From Microlunatus endophyticus (GTDB lineage Bacteria; Actinomycetota; Actinomycetes; Propionibacteriales; Propionibacteriaceae), in NCBI RefSeq assembly GCF_014646195.1, contig NZ_BMMZ01000010.1:62001-126000 (forward strand): 64,000 bases of DNA, given 5' to 3'. Made by a program: the position numbers and the translations under genes. Below are positions 57,625-64,000 of the stretch, piece after piece; position 1 is the stretch's first letter; each line of letters begins with the position of its first letter. The notes under the pieces were generated by a model that was not told the origin of the DNA, ran no database searches, and saw nothing but the letters and a program-made list of their open reading frames with translations.

Positions 57625-60075
57625 ATGACAGACGGGGGCACTCTGGTACGCGTCCCCGGACCCTCCCAGCAGACCGAGCCCGAGCCCGCCGAGCAGGCCG
57701 GTCCGTTCGGCCGATTCCGCAACCGGATGCGCGACCGCTGGACCGCGAGCTGGCGTCCGGCACTGCGCCGCAACTGGATCTTCGCGGTGTTGCTCGGCCT
57801 GGGCACCGGCCTGCGGGTGATCACCTGGCTGGCCTACCAGCCGGCCATGCTCTACATCGACAGCTTCCGCTACCTCAGCATGCTGCTGCACCCGGCCGTG
57901 GACGGCCTGGATCCCATCGGCTACACGGTCATCATCTATCCGATGATGATGGTCGGAAAGCTGTTCGGAGCCGGTCTGGCACTGACCACGGCGGTCCAGC
58001 ATCTGGTCGGGTTGGGGATCGCGATCGTGATGTACCGGATCTGCCGCGGCCTTGGCGCGGCACGTTGGCTCTCTGCACTGATCACCGTGCCGATGCTGCT
58101 GGACGGCTACCAGTTGCAGATCGAACAGAACATCATGGCCGAGATCTGGTCGGACGCGATCCTGCTCGGGGCGATCTGGCTGCTGCTCGCCTGGCGGCTA
58201 CGACCCCTGCGACCGCGACCCGAAGGGCCGCCCCGGATCGGGCCCCTGTGGTGGCAGGCCGCCCTGGCCGGAGCGTTGATCGGGGCCAACGTGCCGGTAC
58301 GGATCATCGGCATCGTCGCCGTCATCCCGTTCCTCGCGTACCTGATTTTCGTCGGCGCACGCTGGCGCGATCGGGCGTGGCGCCGGACCATGATCATCCG
58401 CCTGGCGGCCGGGGTGGCCGGGTTCGCGATAGTCCTGGGCGGGTACGCGTCCGCATACCGCGCGGTGACCGGCCATTTCGGCCTCAGCTCGGCCGGGAAC
58501 TCGGTGCTCTACGGCCGCGCCGCGGAGATCGCCCGCTGTGATCAACTCCCGTTGGACCGCTACCTGCAACAGCTTTGCCCGAAGGAGCCGCTGGACGAAC
58601 GGCTCGGGGTGGATGCGTACGCCCACAATCCGATGACGGTCAAGGAACTACCGCCGGGGACGACGCTGCGCCAGCTCCGCAGCGAATTCGGCAAGACCGT
58701 CCTTCGGCACCAGCCGCTGGATCTGGTCACTTCGGTGCTGCGGGACTTCCTCAAGGGTTTCGAATGGTCGCGGGTTGATCATCTGGGCGACACCCCGCTG
58801 GCCCGCTGGCAGTTCCAGGTCGACTATCCGCGCTGGGAAGCGACCGACGCCGATTCCTGGACCCGCTACTTCGACGGCCGAACCCCGTACGTGATCACCC
58901 CGCTGTCGACCTTCCTGCGCACCTATCAGGTGGACTTCCACGGTTACACGCCCGGCACGCTGCTCGGGGTCGCCGGCCTGGTCGGGCTGGCCGGCGTCTT
59001 CCGTCGGCGACCCACCGGCCGGTCGCTGCGGGCCGAGTCGATGCTGACCGTCGGCATGGCCCTGGTGCTGCTCGGCGGCGCCGCAGGGTTTGAATTCTCC
59101 TGGCGCTACCAGCTGCCGGGACTGGTGTTCCTGCCGCTGGCCGGCGCGATCGGTTTCACCGCTTTGACCCGCAGAGAAAGGGGCCCGATGGAGGCCTATC
59201 CCGACGACGTCGACCAGATGGCGGTCCGCGGATTCGAGGACAAGTACGGCGACGTCGTCTTCGGCGACCTGGTGGTGGTGATCGCCGCCTACAACGAGGA
59301 GCGCGGCATCGCCGCGGTCCTGGACCGGATGCCGAAGACCTGTCCCACGCCGGACGGCGGCGCCCTCGACATCTCCACCCTCGTCGTCGTCGACGGGTCG
59401 ACCGACGGTACCGCCGAGATCGCCGACCAGCACGGGGCGTACGTCTGTGTTGCGCCGGTCAACAGGGGCCAGGGCGGTGCGCTGCGGCTGGGCTATCACC
59501 TGGCGGCCGAGCGCGGTGCCACCTACATCGTGACCACCGACGCCGACGGGCAGTACGAGATCTCAGAACTCGGCGCTCTGATGGCTCCGCTGTTGGAGGA
59601 TCGGGCCGACTTCGTGACCGGTTCGCGCCGACTCGGGACCGGTGAGTACGACAGCAACGTCCGCTGGCTCGGCGTCCGGGTCTTCGCTGTGCTGGCGTCC
59701 ATCCTGACCCGGTCCAAGATCACCGACACCTCGTTCGGTTTCCGCGCGATGCGGGCTGAGGTGGCCCGGGGCGTGGTGTTGACCGAGCCGCAGTACCAGG
59801 CCTCGGAGCTGCTGCTCGGGGTGATGGGCCGTGGCGCCCGGGTCGTCGAGGTGCCGCTGACCATGCGCCTGCGCAACAACGGCGCTTCCAAGAAGGGCGG
59901 CAGCATCACCTACGGCGCCAACTACGGCCGGGTGATGATCACGACCTGGCTGCGCGAGTGGGTGGTCAGCGGACCGAACCGGCGGCTGCGTCGATTGGCA
60001 CGGACCGACCCTCAGCGGTGGCGGAAGACCAGCCTGTCCAGCAACGTGAACTTGAAGAAGAAGACCACACCGTAG
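57625..60075 (+). CDS. Two-domain glycosyltransferase: polytopic membrane domain fused to GT2 catalytic domain
   Basis: An 816-residue fusion. Residues 45-520 form a membrane protein with about ten helices and external loops rich in Trp/Tyr (TLRQLRSEFGKTVLRHQPLD, FKG FEWSRVDHLGDTPLA), resembling GT-C mannosyltransferases. Residues 551-790 are a GT2 (DPM1/polyprenol-type) domain: VVVIAAYNEERGI, VVDGSTDGTAEIA and TTDADGQYE, the D-x-D metal site. It could make a polyprenyl-phosphate sugar and use it in one polypeptide. ATG 57625 has TACGGT seven bases upstream (near-leaderless); a GTG at 57589 is an alternative. The 3' end overlaps the convergent GtrA gene by 64 bases. Confidence 0.85.
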   Translation: MTDGGTLVRVPGPSQQTEPEPAEQAGPFGRFRNRMRDRWTASWRPALRRNWIFAVLLGLGTGLRVITWLAYQPAMLYIDSFRYLSMLLHPAVDGLDPIGYTVIIYPMMMVGKLFGAGLALTTAVQHLVGLGIAIVMYRICRGLGAARWLSALITVPMLLDGYQLQIEQNIMAEIWSDAILLGAIWLLLAWRLRPLRPRPEGPPRIGPLWWQAALAGALIGANVPVRIIGIVAVIPFLAYLIFVGARWRDRAWRRTMIIRLAAGVAGFAIVLGGYASAYRAVTGHFGLSSAGNSVLYGRAAEIARCDQLPLDRYLQQLCPKEPLDERLGVDAYAHNPMTVKELPPGTTLRQLRSEFGKTVLRHQPLDLVTSVLRDFLKGFEWSRVDHLGDTPLARWQFQVDYPRWEATDADSWTRYFDGRTPYVITPLSTFLRTYQVDFHGYTPGTLLGVAGLVGLAGVFRRRPTGRSLRAESMLTVGMALVLLGGAAGFEFSWRYQLPGLVFLPLAGAIGFTALTRRERGPMEAYPDDVDQMAVRGFEDKYGDVVFGDLVVVIAAYNEERGIAAVLDRMPKTCPTPDGGALDISTLVVVDGSTDGTAEIADQHGAYVCVAPVNRGQGGALRLGYHLAAERGATYIVTTDADGQYEISELGALMAPLLEDRADFVTGSRRLGTGEYDSNVRWLGVRVFAVLASILTRSKITDTSFGFRAMRAEVARGVVLTEPQYQASELLLGVMGRGARVVEVPLTMRLRNNGASKKGGSITYGANYGRVMITTWLREWVVSGPNRRLRRLARTDPQRWRKTSLSSNVNLKKKTTP

Positions 60076-60560
60076 CTGGCGATGTTGGCCAGCTCGAGCA
60101 CCACGGTACGGGCGGTGTTGGTCAGGTGCATCGGCGCGATCACGTGGTCGGTCAGGGTCGCGACCCCGATCGACAACATGCCGCTGGCGGCGATCACCGC
60201 GATGTAGGGCAGCATCTCGCGGACCGGGTGCGGGCGGTTGGTCCGACCCCAGGTGATCCGGCGACCGATGAAGTAGTTGAAGCTGGCCCCGATCACCCAG
60301 GCGACCGCGCTGGCGAAGGTCGCCGACGAATGGGCCGCTGCGAGCAGGGCGATGTAGGTGCCGTGGGACAGGACGGTCGCGCCCAGTGAAGTGGCACCGG
60401 CCCGGATCAGCCGGCCGAAGACCCCGTGGCGTGCAGGGACGGGGGCGCCGAGCTCGGTCCCCTCGACGGGGCCGATGGGCAGGTGATCGTTCTGAAGGGT
60501 CAACGCATCGACATCTGGCGTGGGCTCGGTGGCGTCGGTGGATGCGGACACAGTCTTCAC
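60012..60560 (-). CDS. GtrA-family membrane protein
   Basis: A 182-residue protein with four transmembrane helices after a 45-residue soluble start: RLIRAGATSLGATVLSHGTYIALL, SAVAWVIGASFNYFIGRRITWG, LPYIAVIAASGMLSIGVATL and VVLELANIASYGVVFFFKFTLLDRLVF. Helix 2 with FNYF and the terminal FKFTLLDRLVF are GtrA signatures. GtrA-type proteins help move polyprenyl-linked sugars across the membrane or assist surface glycosylation. It lies tail-to-tail with the fused glycosyltransferase and the last 64 bases of the two genes overlap antisense, suggesting a functional as well as physical link. Confidence 0.87.
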   Translation of the reverse strand: MKTVSASTDATEPTPDVDALTLQNDHLPIGPVEGTELGAPVPARHGVFGRLIRAGATSLGATVLSHGTYIALLAAAHSSATFASAVAWVIGASFNYFIGRRITWGRTNRPHPVREMLPYIAVIAASGMLSIGVATLTDHVIAPMHLTNTARTVVLELANIASYGVVFFFKFTLLDRLVFRHR

Positions 60561-60622
60561 TGTCTACCCGCTGGGGTCACCGCCACGCAAATCGGCACGC
60601 CAGGTCGCCACGCAAGCCCTGC

Positions 60623-62002
60623 TCACCGGTGCGGCGATCGCTCGCCCAGGTCCCAGAACAATCCGGCCATCGATTGCAGGGCCTGCCGGGCGAGGTCGCC
60701 GAGAAGGTGCTCGTCGGCGGCGTGCTGGCCACAGGCCGGATAGCTGTGCGGCACCCAGATGGTCGGCAGACCCAGGGTGTGGGCGAACGCCGCATTGGGC
60801 AGGGTGCCGCCGAGATTGGGCAGCCGGACCGGCGCGATACCGGTGGTCTGCTTGAGAGAGGCGGCCGCCCAGTCCACCAGCGGGTGCTGCGGGTCCAGTC
60901 GGGTCGCCCGGACCCGGTGCCCGACAGCCAGCGCGACATCGGCGAAGCCGTGATCGTCCAGGTGTCGCCTGAGGATCTGTTCGATGTCATCCTCCGGGGT
61001 GCCGACCACGAAGCGCAGCTGACAGTGTGCTGTCGCGCTCGGCGGGATCGCGTTGACCGGGGCTTCGGGCGAGCCGGAGGTGTAGGCGAGCACCTCCAGG
61101 GTGTTCCAGGCATACAGCCGCTCGGCGGGCGTCAGGCCCGGCTCGCCCCAGTCCGGATCGATCGCTGGACCGTCACCCGGATCGACGACGACTCCGTCCA
61201 GCGCAACCCGGACAGAATCGGGGATGTCGGTGGGCCGCAGGCCCTCGACCAGCAGCACCCCGTTGCCATCCACCAGGCTGGCGACGGCGTTGGCGATCCG
61301 GGTGCCGGGATTGGCGATCAGACCGCCCCAGTTGCCCGAGTGGTAGCCGGCTGCGTACGGCTCCAGCCGGAGCGAGAAGTTGATCACCCCGCGGGACCCG
61401 AGGAACAGCGTCGGTTGATCGGCGGCAACCCGGCAGCCGTCGGAGCCGATCAGCAGGTCTGCCGACAGCTCCTCCGCGAGCTCGGCGCAGATCTCCTCCA
61501 GGCCTGGCGATCCGGTCTCCTCGCCGGTATCGAGAATGATCTTGAGATTGAAGCCGAGCCGGCCGCGTACGGCCAGAACCTCTTCCAGGGCGGCGAAATT
61601 GATGGTGTGCTGGCCCTTGTTGTCGGCGGTCCCTCGGCCGTACCAGCGATCGCCCTCGATGCTCATCGTGAATGGATCAAGATCATCCCGCCACAGCTCG
61701 GGATGGCCGAGTACGACGTCGCCGTGGCCGTAGACCAGTACGGTCGGCCGCTCCGGGCCCTCGAGTCGTTCGGCGATCAGGAACGGGCTCCATGCCTGCA
61801 CCGGATTGTCCACGATCCTGGTCGTGCAGCCGAGCCGTCGCAGTTGCGGGACGATCTCCTGGTCGAGGTAGGCAAGCTGGAGCGGCAGGCTCTCGGGGTT
61901 GGCGCTCTCGGTGCGGTGGGCGACCCGGCGCCCAAGATCGGCGGCGAACCGGCCCGAGTCGAAGTAGCGGGTAGCGGCCTCGATCACGGCGTCGCGGGTC
62001 AC
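60623..62002 (-). CDS. M20-family metallopeptidase (dipeptidase-like)
   Basis: A 459-residue zinc peptidase from GTG 62002, which has GGAGGAAGA immediately upstream; the frame is open back to 63064 but that part is antisense to an aminotransferase. Metal ligands: His in VYGHGDVV, Asp in GRGTADNKGQ, Glu-Glu in DTGEETGSPG, Asp in LIGSDG and His in WVPHSY near the C-terminus. The lid domain (residues about 190-330) is present. Typical length 450-470. Substrates of this branch include dipeptides and N-acyl amino acids. It is divergent from the class III aminotransferase, a useful pairing for amino acid breakdown. Confidence 0.88.
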   Translation of the reverse strand: MTRDAVIEAATRYFDSGRFAADLGRRVAHRTESANPESLPLQLAYLDQEIVPQLRRLGCTTRIVDNPVQAWSPFLIAERLEGPERPTVLVYGHGDVVLGHPELWRDDLDPFTMSIEGDRWYGRGTADNKGQHTINFAALEEVLAVRGRLGFNLKIILDTGEETGSPGLEEICAELAEELSADLLIGSDGCRVAADQPTLFLGSRGVINFSLRLEPYAAGYHSGNWGGLIANPGTRIANAVASLVDGNGVLLVEGLRPTDIPDSVRVALDGVVVDPGDGPAIDPDWGEPGLTPAERLYAWNTLEVLAYTSGSPEAPVNAIPPSATAHCQLRFVVGTPEDDIEQILRRHLDDHGFADVALAVGHRVRATRLDPQHPLVDWAAASLKQTTGIAPVRLPNLGGTLPNAAFAHTLGLPTIWVPHSYPACGQHAADEHLLGDLARQALQSMAGLFWDLGERSPHR

Positions 62003-62161
62003 GGTCTTCCTCCACGGGCGGGCTGCTGGGGTCCTCGCACTGTAGCCGCCGGCCGCGGGCGGCTGTTGCCGGTGGGCTCCGATGCGGCGGCACCCGGTGT
62101 TCGGCCACCGGGCCGAGGGCGGATGATGGTCGCGTACACGTCCTGAGACCCGGAGGCCGCC

Positions 62162-63544
62162 ATGTCCCACCAGACTCCTGAGGAGATCCGCGCACTCGCC
62201 CGTAAGAATCTGGTGCCGCACTTCACCCGCGGCGATGCCTGGCGGTCGCCGGACCTGCCGGTGATCGATCACGGCGAGGGTTGCTACATCTACGACGACT
62301 CCGGCCGCCGCTACCTGGACGGGCTGTCGGGTCTCTTCTGCGTCAACATCGGCCATGGCCGGACCGACATCGTCGCGGCGTCGATGAAGCAGATGGAGAA
62401 GCTCGCCTATTGGCCGAACTGGGGCGCCGCGCATCCGTCCGTGATCGAGGCCGCGGCCAAGATCGCCGAGCTCACCCCTGGTGATCTCGATCGGATCTTC
62501 TTCGCCAACTCCGGCTCCGAGGCTGTCGAGTCGGCACTGAAATTCGCTCGGCAGTACCACCGCAGCCAGGGTCACCCGGACCGGACCGTGATCATCGCCC
62601 GTGACTTCGCCTATCACGGCGTCACCATGGGTGCGCTCGCGCTGACCGGAATCCCTTGGTACAAAGAGCCTTTCCAGCCGGTGATGCCTGACGTCCGGCA
62701 CTTCCCCAACACCTACGGCGAGACGATCCCCGAGGGCGGCACCGCTGCCGACCTGCCGTCGGTTGTGAAACTGCGGTCGATCATCGAGGAGGTCGGCGGC
62801 GACAAGGTGGCGGCGATCTTCGCCGAGCCGGTACAGAATTCCCGCGGCGCACTGGTGCCGCCGGAGGGCTACTGGCAGGAATTGCGGAAGATCTGCGACG
62901 AGAACGGCATCCTGCTGGTCGCCGACGAGGTGATCTGCGGATTCGGCCGGCTCGGTGAGTGGTTCGGCACCGGTCGCTTCGGCGTCGTACCGGATGTGAT
63001 CACCTTCGCCAAGGCCGCGACCAGCGGTTACGCACCTTTGGGCGGCATGGCGATCCGGACCCATCTGGTCGACGAGCTCTGGGACTCACCGGACGGCGGC
63101 TCGTTCTTCCACGGCAGCACCTGGGGCGGCCATCCGGTCGCCACCGCTGCCGCGATCGCCAACATCGACGCCATGATCGACATGAACGCGGTCGGCAACG
63201 CCCGCGCCAACGAAGATCATCTGCGGTCTGGCCTGGAAGCGCTGCTGGACAGCCACCCCACGCTGTCCGAGGTCCGGGGCACCGGCTATTTCTATGCCTT
63301 GGAATTCGTCGCCGACCGGGAGTCCGGTACGCCGTTGTCCACCGAACAGGCCCAGCAGCTGGTCCGTCGAGTGATGCCGGCCGCGATGCGTGAGTCCGGA
63401 CTGCTGACCCGGCCCGACGACCGCGGTGCCACGATGTTGATCTTGTCCCCGCCATTGATCGCCGATACCGCAGTGCTCGACGAGCTGATCGGCCACGTCG
63501 ATCATGTGGTGACCGCGGTCGACCAGCACATCGCCGCCTCCTAG
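62162..63544 (+). CDS. Class III aminotransferase (omega-amino acid:pyruvate type)
   Basis: A 460-residue PLP enzyme. PLP-phosphate binding NSGSEAVESALKFARQYH, aromatic stacking YHGVTMGALALTG, Asp of LLVADEVICGFGRLGEWF and Schiff-base Lys in ITFAKAATSGYAPLGG (about K284) are all intact, as is Thr in GSTWGGHPVA. The start ATG 62162 has CGGAGG 5 bases upstream. Sequence style fits beta-alanine/omega-amino acid:pyruvate or polyamine transaminases. It produces an aldehyde or keto acid and alanine. Divergent from the M20 peptidase with 159 bases between. Confidence 0.9.
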   Translation: MSHQTPEEIRALARKNLVPHFTRGDAWRSPDLPVIDHGEGCYIYDDSGRRYLDGLSGLFCVNIGHGRTDIVAASMKQMEKLAYWPNWGAAHPSVIEAAAKIAELTPGDLDRIFFANSGSEAVESALKFARQYHRSQGHPDRTVIIARDFAYHGVTMGALALTGIPWYKEPFQPVMPDVRHFPNTYGETIPEGGTAADLPSVVKLRSIIEEVGGDKVAAIFAEPVQNSRGALVPPEGYWQELRKICDENGILLVADEVICGFGRLGEWFGTGRFGVVPDVITFAKAATSGYAPLGGMAIRTHLVDELWDSPDGGSFFHGSTWGGHPVATAAAIANIDAMIDMNAVGNARANEDHLRSGLEALLDSHPTLSEVRGTGYFYALEFVADRESGTPLSTEQAQQLVRRVMPAAMRESGLLTRPDDRGATMLILSPPLIADTAVLDELIGHVDHVVTAVDQHIAAS

Positions 63545-63548
63545 CGGC

Positions 63549-63584
63549 CTGTCGAAGGTCCTGATCCTGTCGAAGGGTCAGGAC
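63549..63584. repeat. Short repeat/hairpin between convergent aminotransferase and amidase genes
   Basis: CCTGTCGAAGG occurs twice (63549-63559, 63566-63576). GTCCTGA (63558-63564) and TCAGGAC (63578-63584) form a hairpin that overlaps the amidase stop codon. The complement contains CCCTTCGACAGGATCAGGA, similar in form to a dispersed repeat seen at many actinobacterial gene ends; it may act as a terminator. Confidence 0.45.
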
Positions 63585-64000
63585 TCGGTGAGTCGGCCGG
63601 CCAGTTCGATCAGGTCGAGGTCGGTGCCCGGCGCCCCGACCAGACAGACGTTGTACGGCAGCGGGCCCGCTCCGAGGCCGGGGACCGACACCGACGGCAG
63701 GCCGCCGATCCCGGCGATACAGGTCTGCCGCTGGGTGAAGCCGCGAACCTGTTCGATCAGCGCCGGTTCGTCGACCGGCGGCGGGGCCGACGATGCAGCC
63801 GGCTGGATCAGCACCGCCTCCTTGATCAACTCGCTCAGTTCCTCGCCGGCCGTGGCGATCACTCCCCTGGCCAGCGCGACCTGTTCCTCGGTCGCCGCGC
63901 GGCCGGCGATGAAGCGTGCTTCCACCTCGGCGGCCAGGGCACCGGGATGTGTGGTGATCCAGTTGCCGCGGATCTGCCAGGCCTCGTACGACTGGATCGT
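63578..64000 (-). CDS. Amidase-family protein, C-terminal part only
   Basis: The minus strand from 64000 to the stop at 63578 encodes the C-terminal 140 residues of an amidase-signature enzyme. The start lies beyond the right edge. The frame reads TIQSYEAWQIRGNWITTHPG, then EARFIAGRAATEEQVALARG, and near the end GIGGLPSVSVPGLGAGPLPYNVCLVGAPGTDLDLIELA, the usual final segment where G-LP-x-x-x-x-P lines the active site. The catalytic Ser-Ser-Lys triad would be in the missing part. Substrate cannot be judged. It converges with the aminotransferase gene, 33 bases apart. Confidence 0.8.
   Translation of the reverse strand, partial: TIQSYEAWQIRGNWITTHPGALAAEVEARFIAGRAATEEQVALARGVIATAGEELSELIKEAVLIQPAASSAPPPVDEPALIEQVRGFTQRQTCIAGIGGLPSVSVPGLGAGPLPYNVCLVGAPGTDLDLIELAGRLTES

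Noticed and set aside
62003..63064. N-terminal extension of the M20 peptidase
   Set aside because: It is antisense to the class III aminotransferase, whereas GTG 62002 has a strong GGAGGAAGA ribosome site and matches family length.

Overview
The window reads as chromosome of a high-GC actinobacterium. Signs are the codon bias, TANNNT-type -10 boxes placed exactly six bases before GTG/ATG starts (leaderless genes), a TadA-associated protein, an Rv2578c-type radical SAM protein, UdgX, a LytR_C protein and menaquinone synthesis (MenB). The mix of families suggests Propionibacteriales (Microlunatus/Nocardioides-like), but that is inference.

Bases 1-11042 are the right-hand part of an integrated conjugative element. 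Seven close-packed minus-strand genes (10437 down to 2751) encode a type IV secretion channel: pilin-like subunit, TcpE/PrgI-like protein, VirB4 ATPase, VirB6/TrbL-like channel protein, VirB8/TcpC-like protein, a lytic transglycosylase/M23 endopeptidase and a small soluble protein. The element ends at a 56-base 3' piece of a tRNA-Ser(GGA) gene, the footprint of integrase-mediated insertion; integrase, relaxase, coupling protein and intact tRNA must lie left of base 1. Cargo beyond the channel genes (1-2653) is richer in A/T: an unknown membrane protein and an overlapping gene pair whose products share an amyloid-signalling-like motif (AGDN-x-x-Q).

Bases 11043-20610 are chromosomal: a radical SAM protein under a LexA-box-like site, a frameshifted MATE transporter, a decayed SLC13-type permease, an M14 carboxypeptidase, a nuclease-like protein, several very small Arg-rich genes with strong ribosome sites, a LytR_C protein, and a cation/proton antiporter with a MarR regulator. 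Bases 20849-27512 form a tightly coupled five-gene MacAB-like efflux operon with two membrane-fusion adaptors and a lipoprotein; the second adaptor carries very large Ser/Thr-rich inserts.

Bases 27517-34146 (minus strand) look like a salvage locus for D-amino acids and amino sugars: DppA-type D-aminopeptidase, tRNA-Ser(CGA), ROK kinase, NanE epimerase, D-2-hydroxyacid dehydrogenase, D-threonine-aldolase/D-serine-dehydratase-like enzyme and a D-aminoacylase-like amidohydrolase. With a VanY-type D,D-carboxypeptidase (39512), an M14 peptidase (14387) and an M20 peptidase (60623), cell-wall fragment processing recurs in this window.

Bases 34244-64000 are mixed single genes and short units: tadA and its partner, upp, an MFS transporter with a divergent GlxA/AraC regulator, udgX, menB, a VOC protein with a repeat-bearing shifted N-terminus, a MOSC protein, a DUF3516 Ski2-like helicase, an HPt domain lacking its histidine beside a response regulator, a LysR regulator with a TDT-family exporter, an LCP-family remnant, a DHA2 drug exporter, a GH36-like glycosidase, an ABC exporter with a MarR regulator, an HNH nuclease, a two-domain glycosyltransferase overlapping a GtrA protein, a class III aminotransferase and the end of an amidase.
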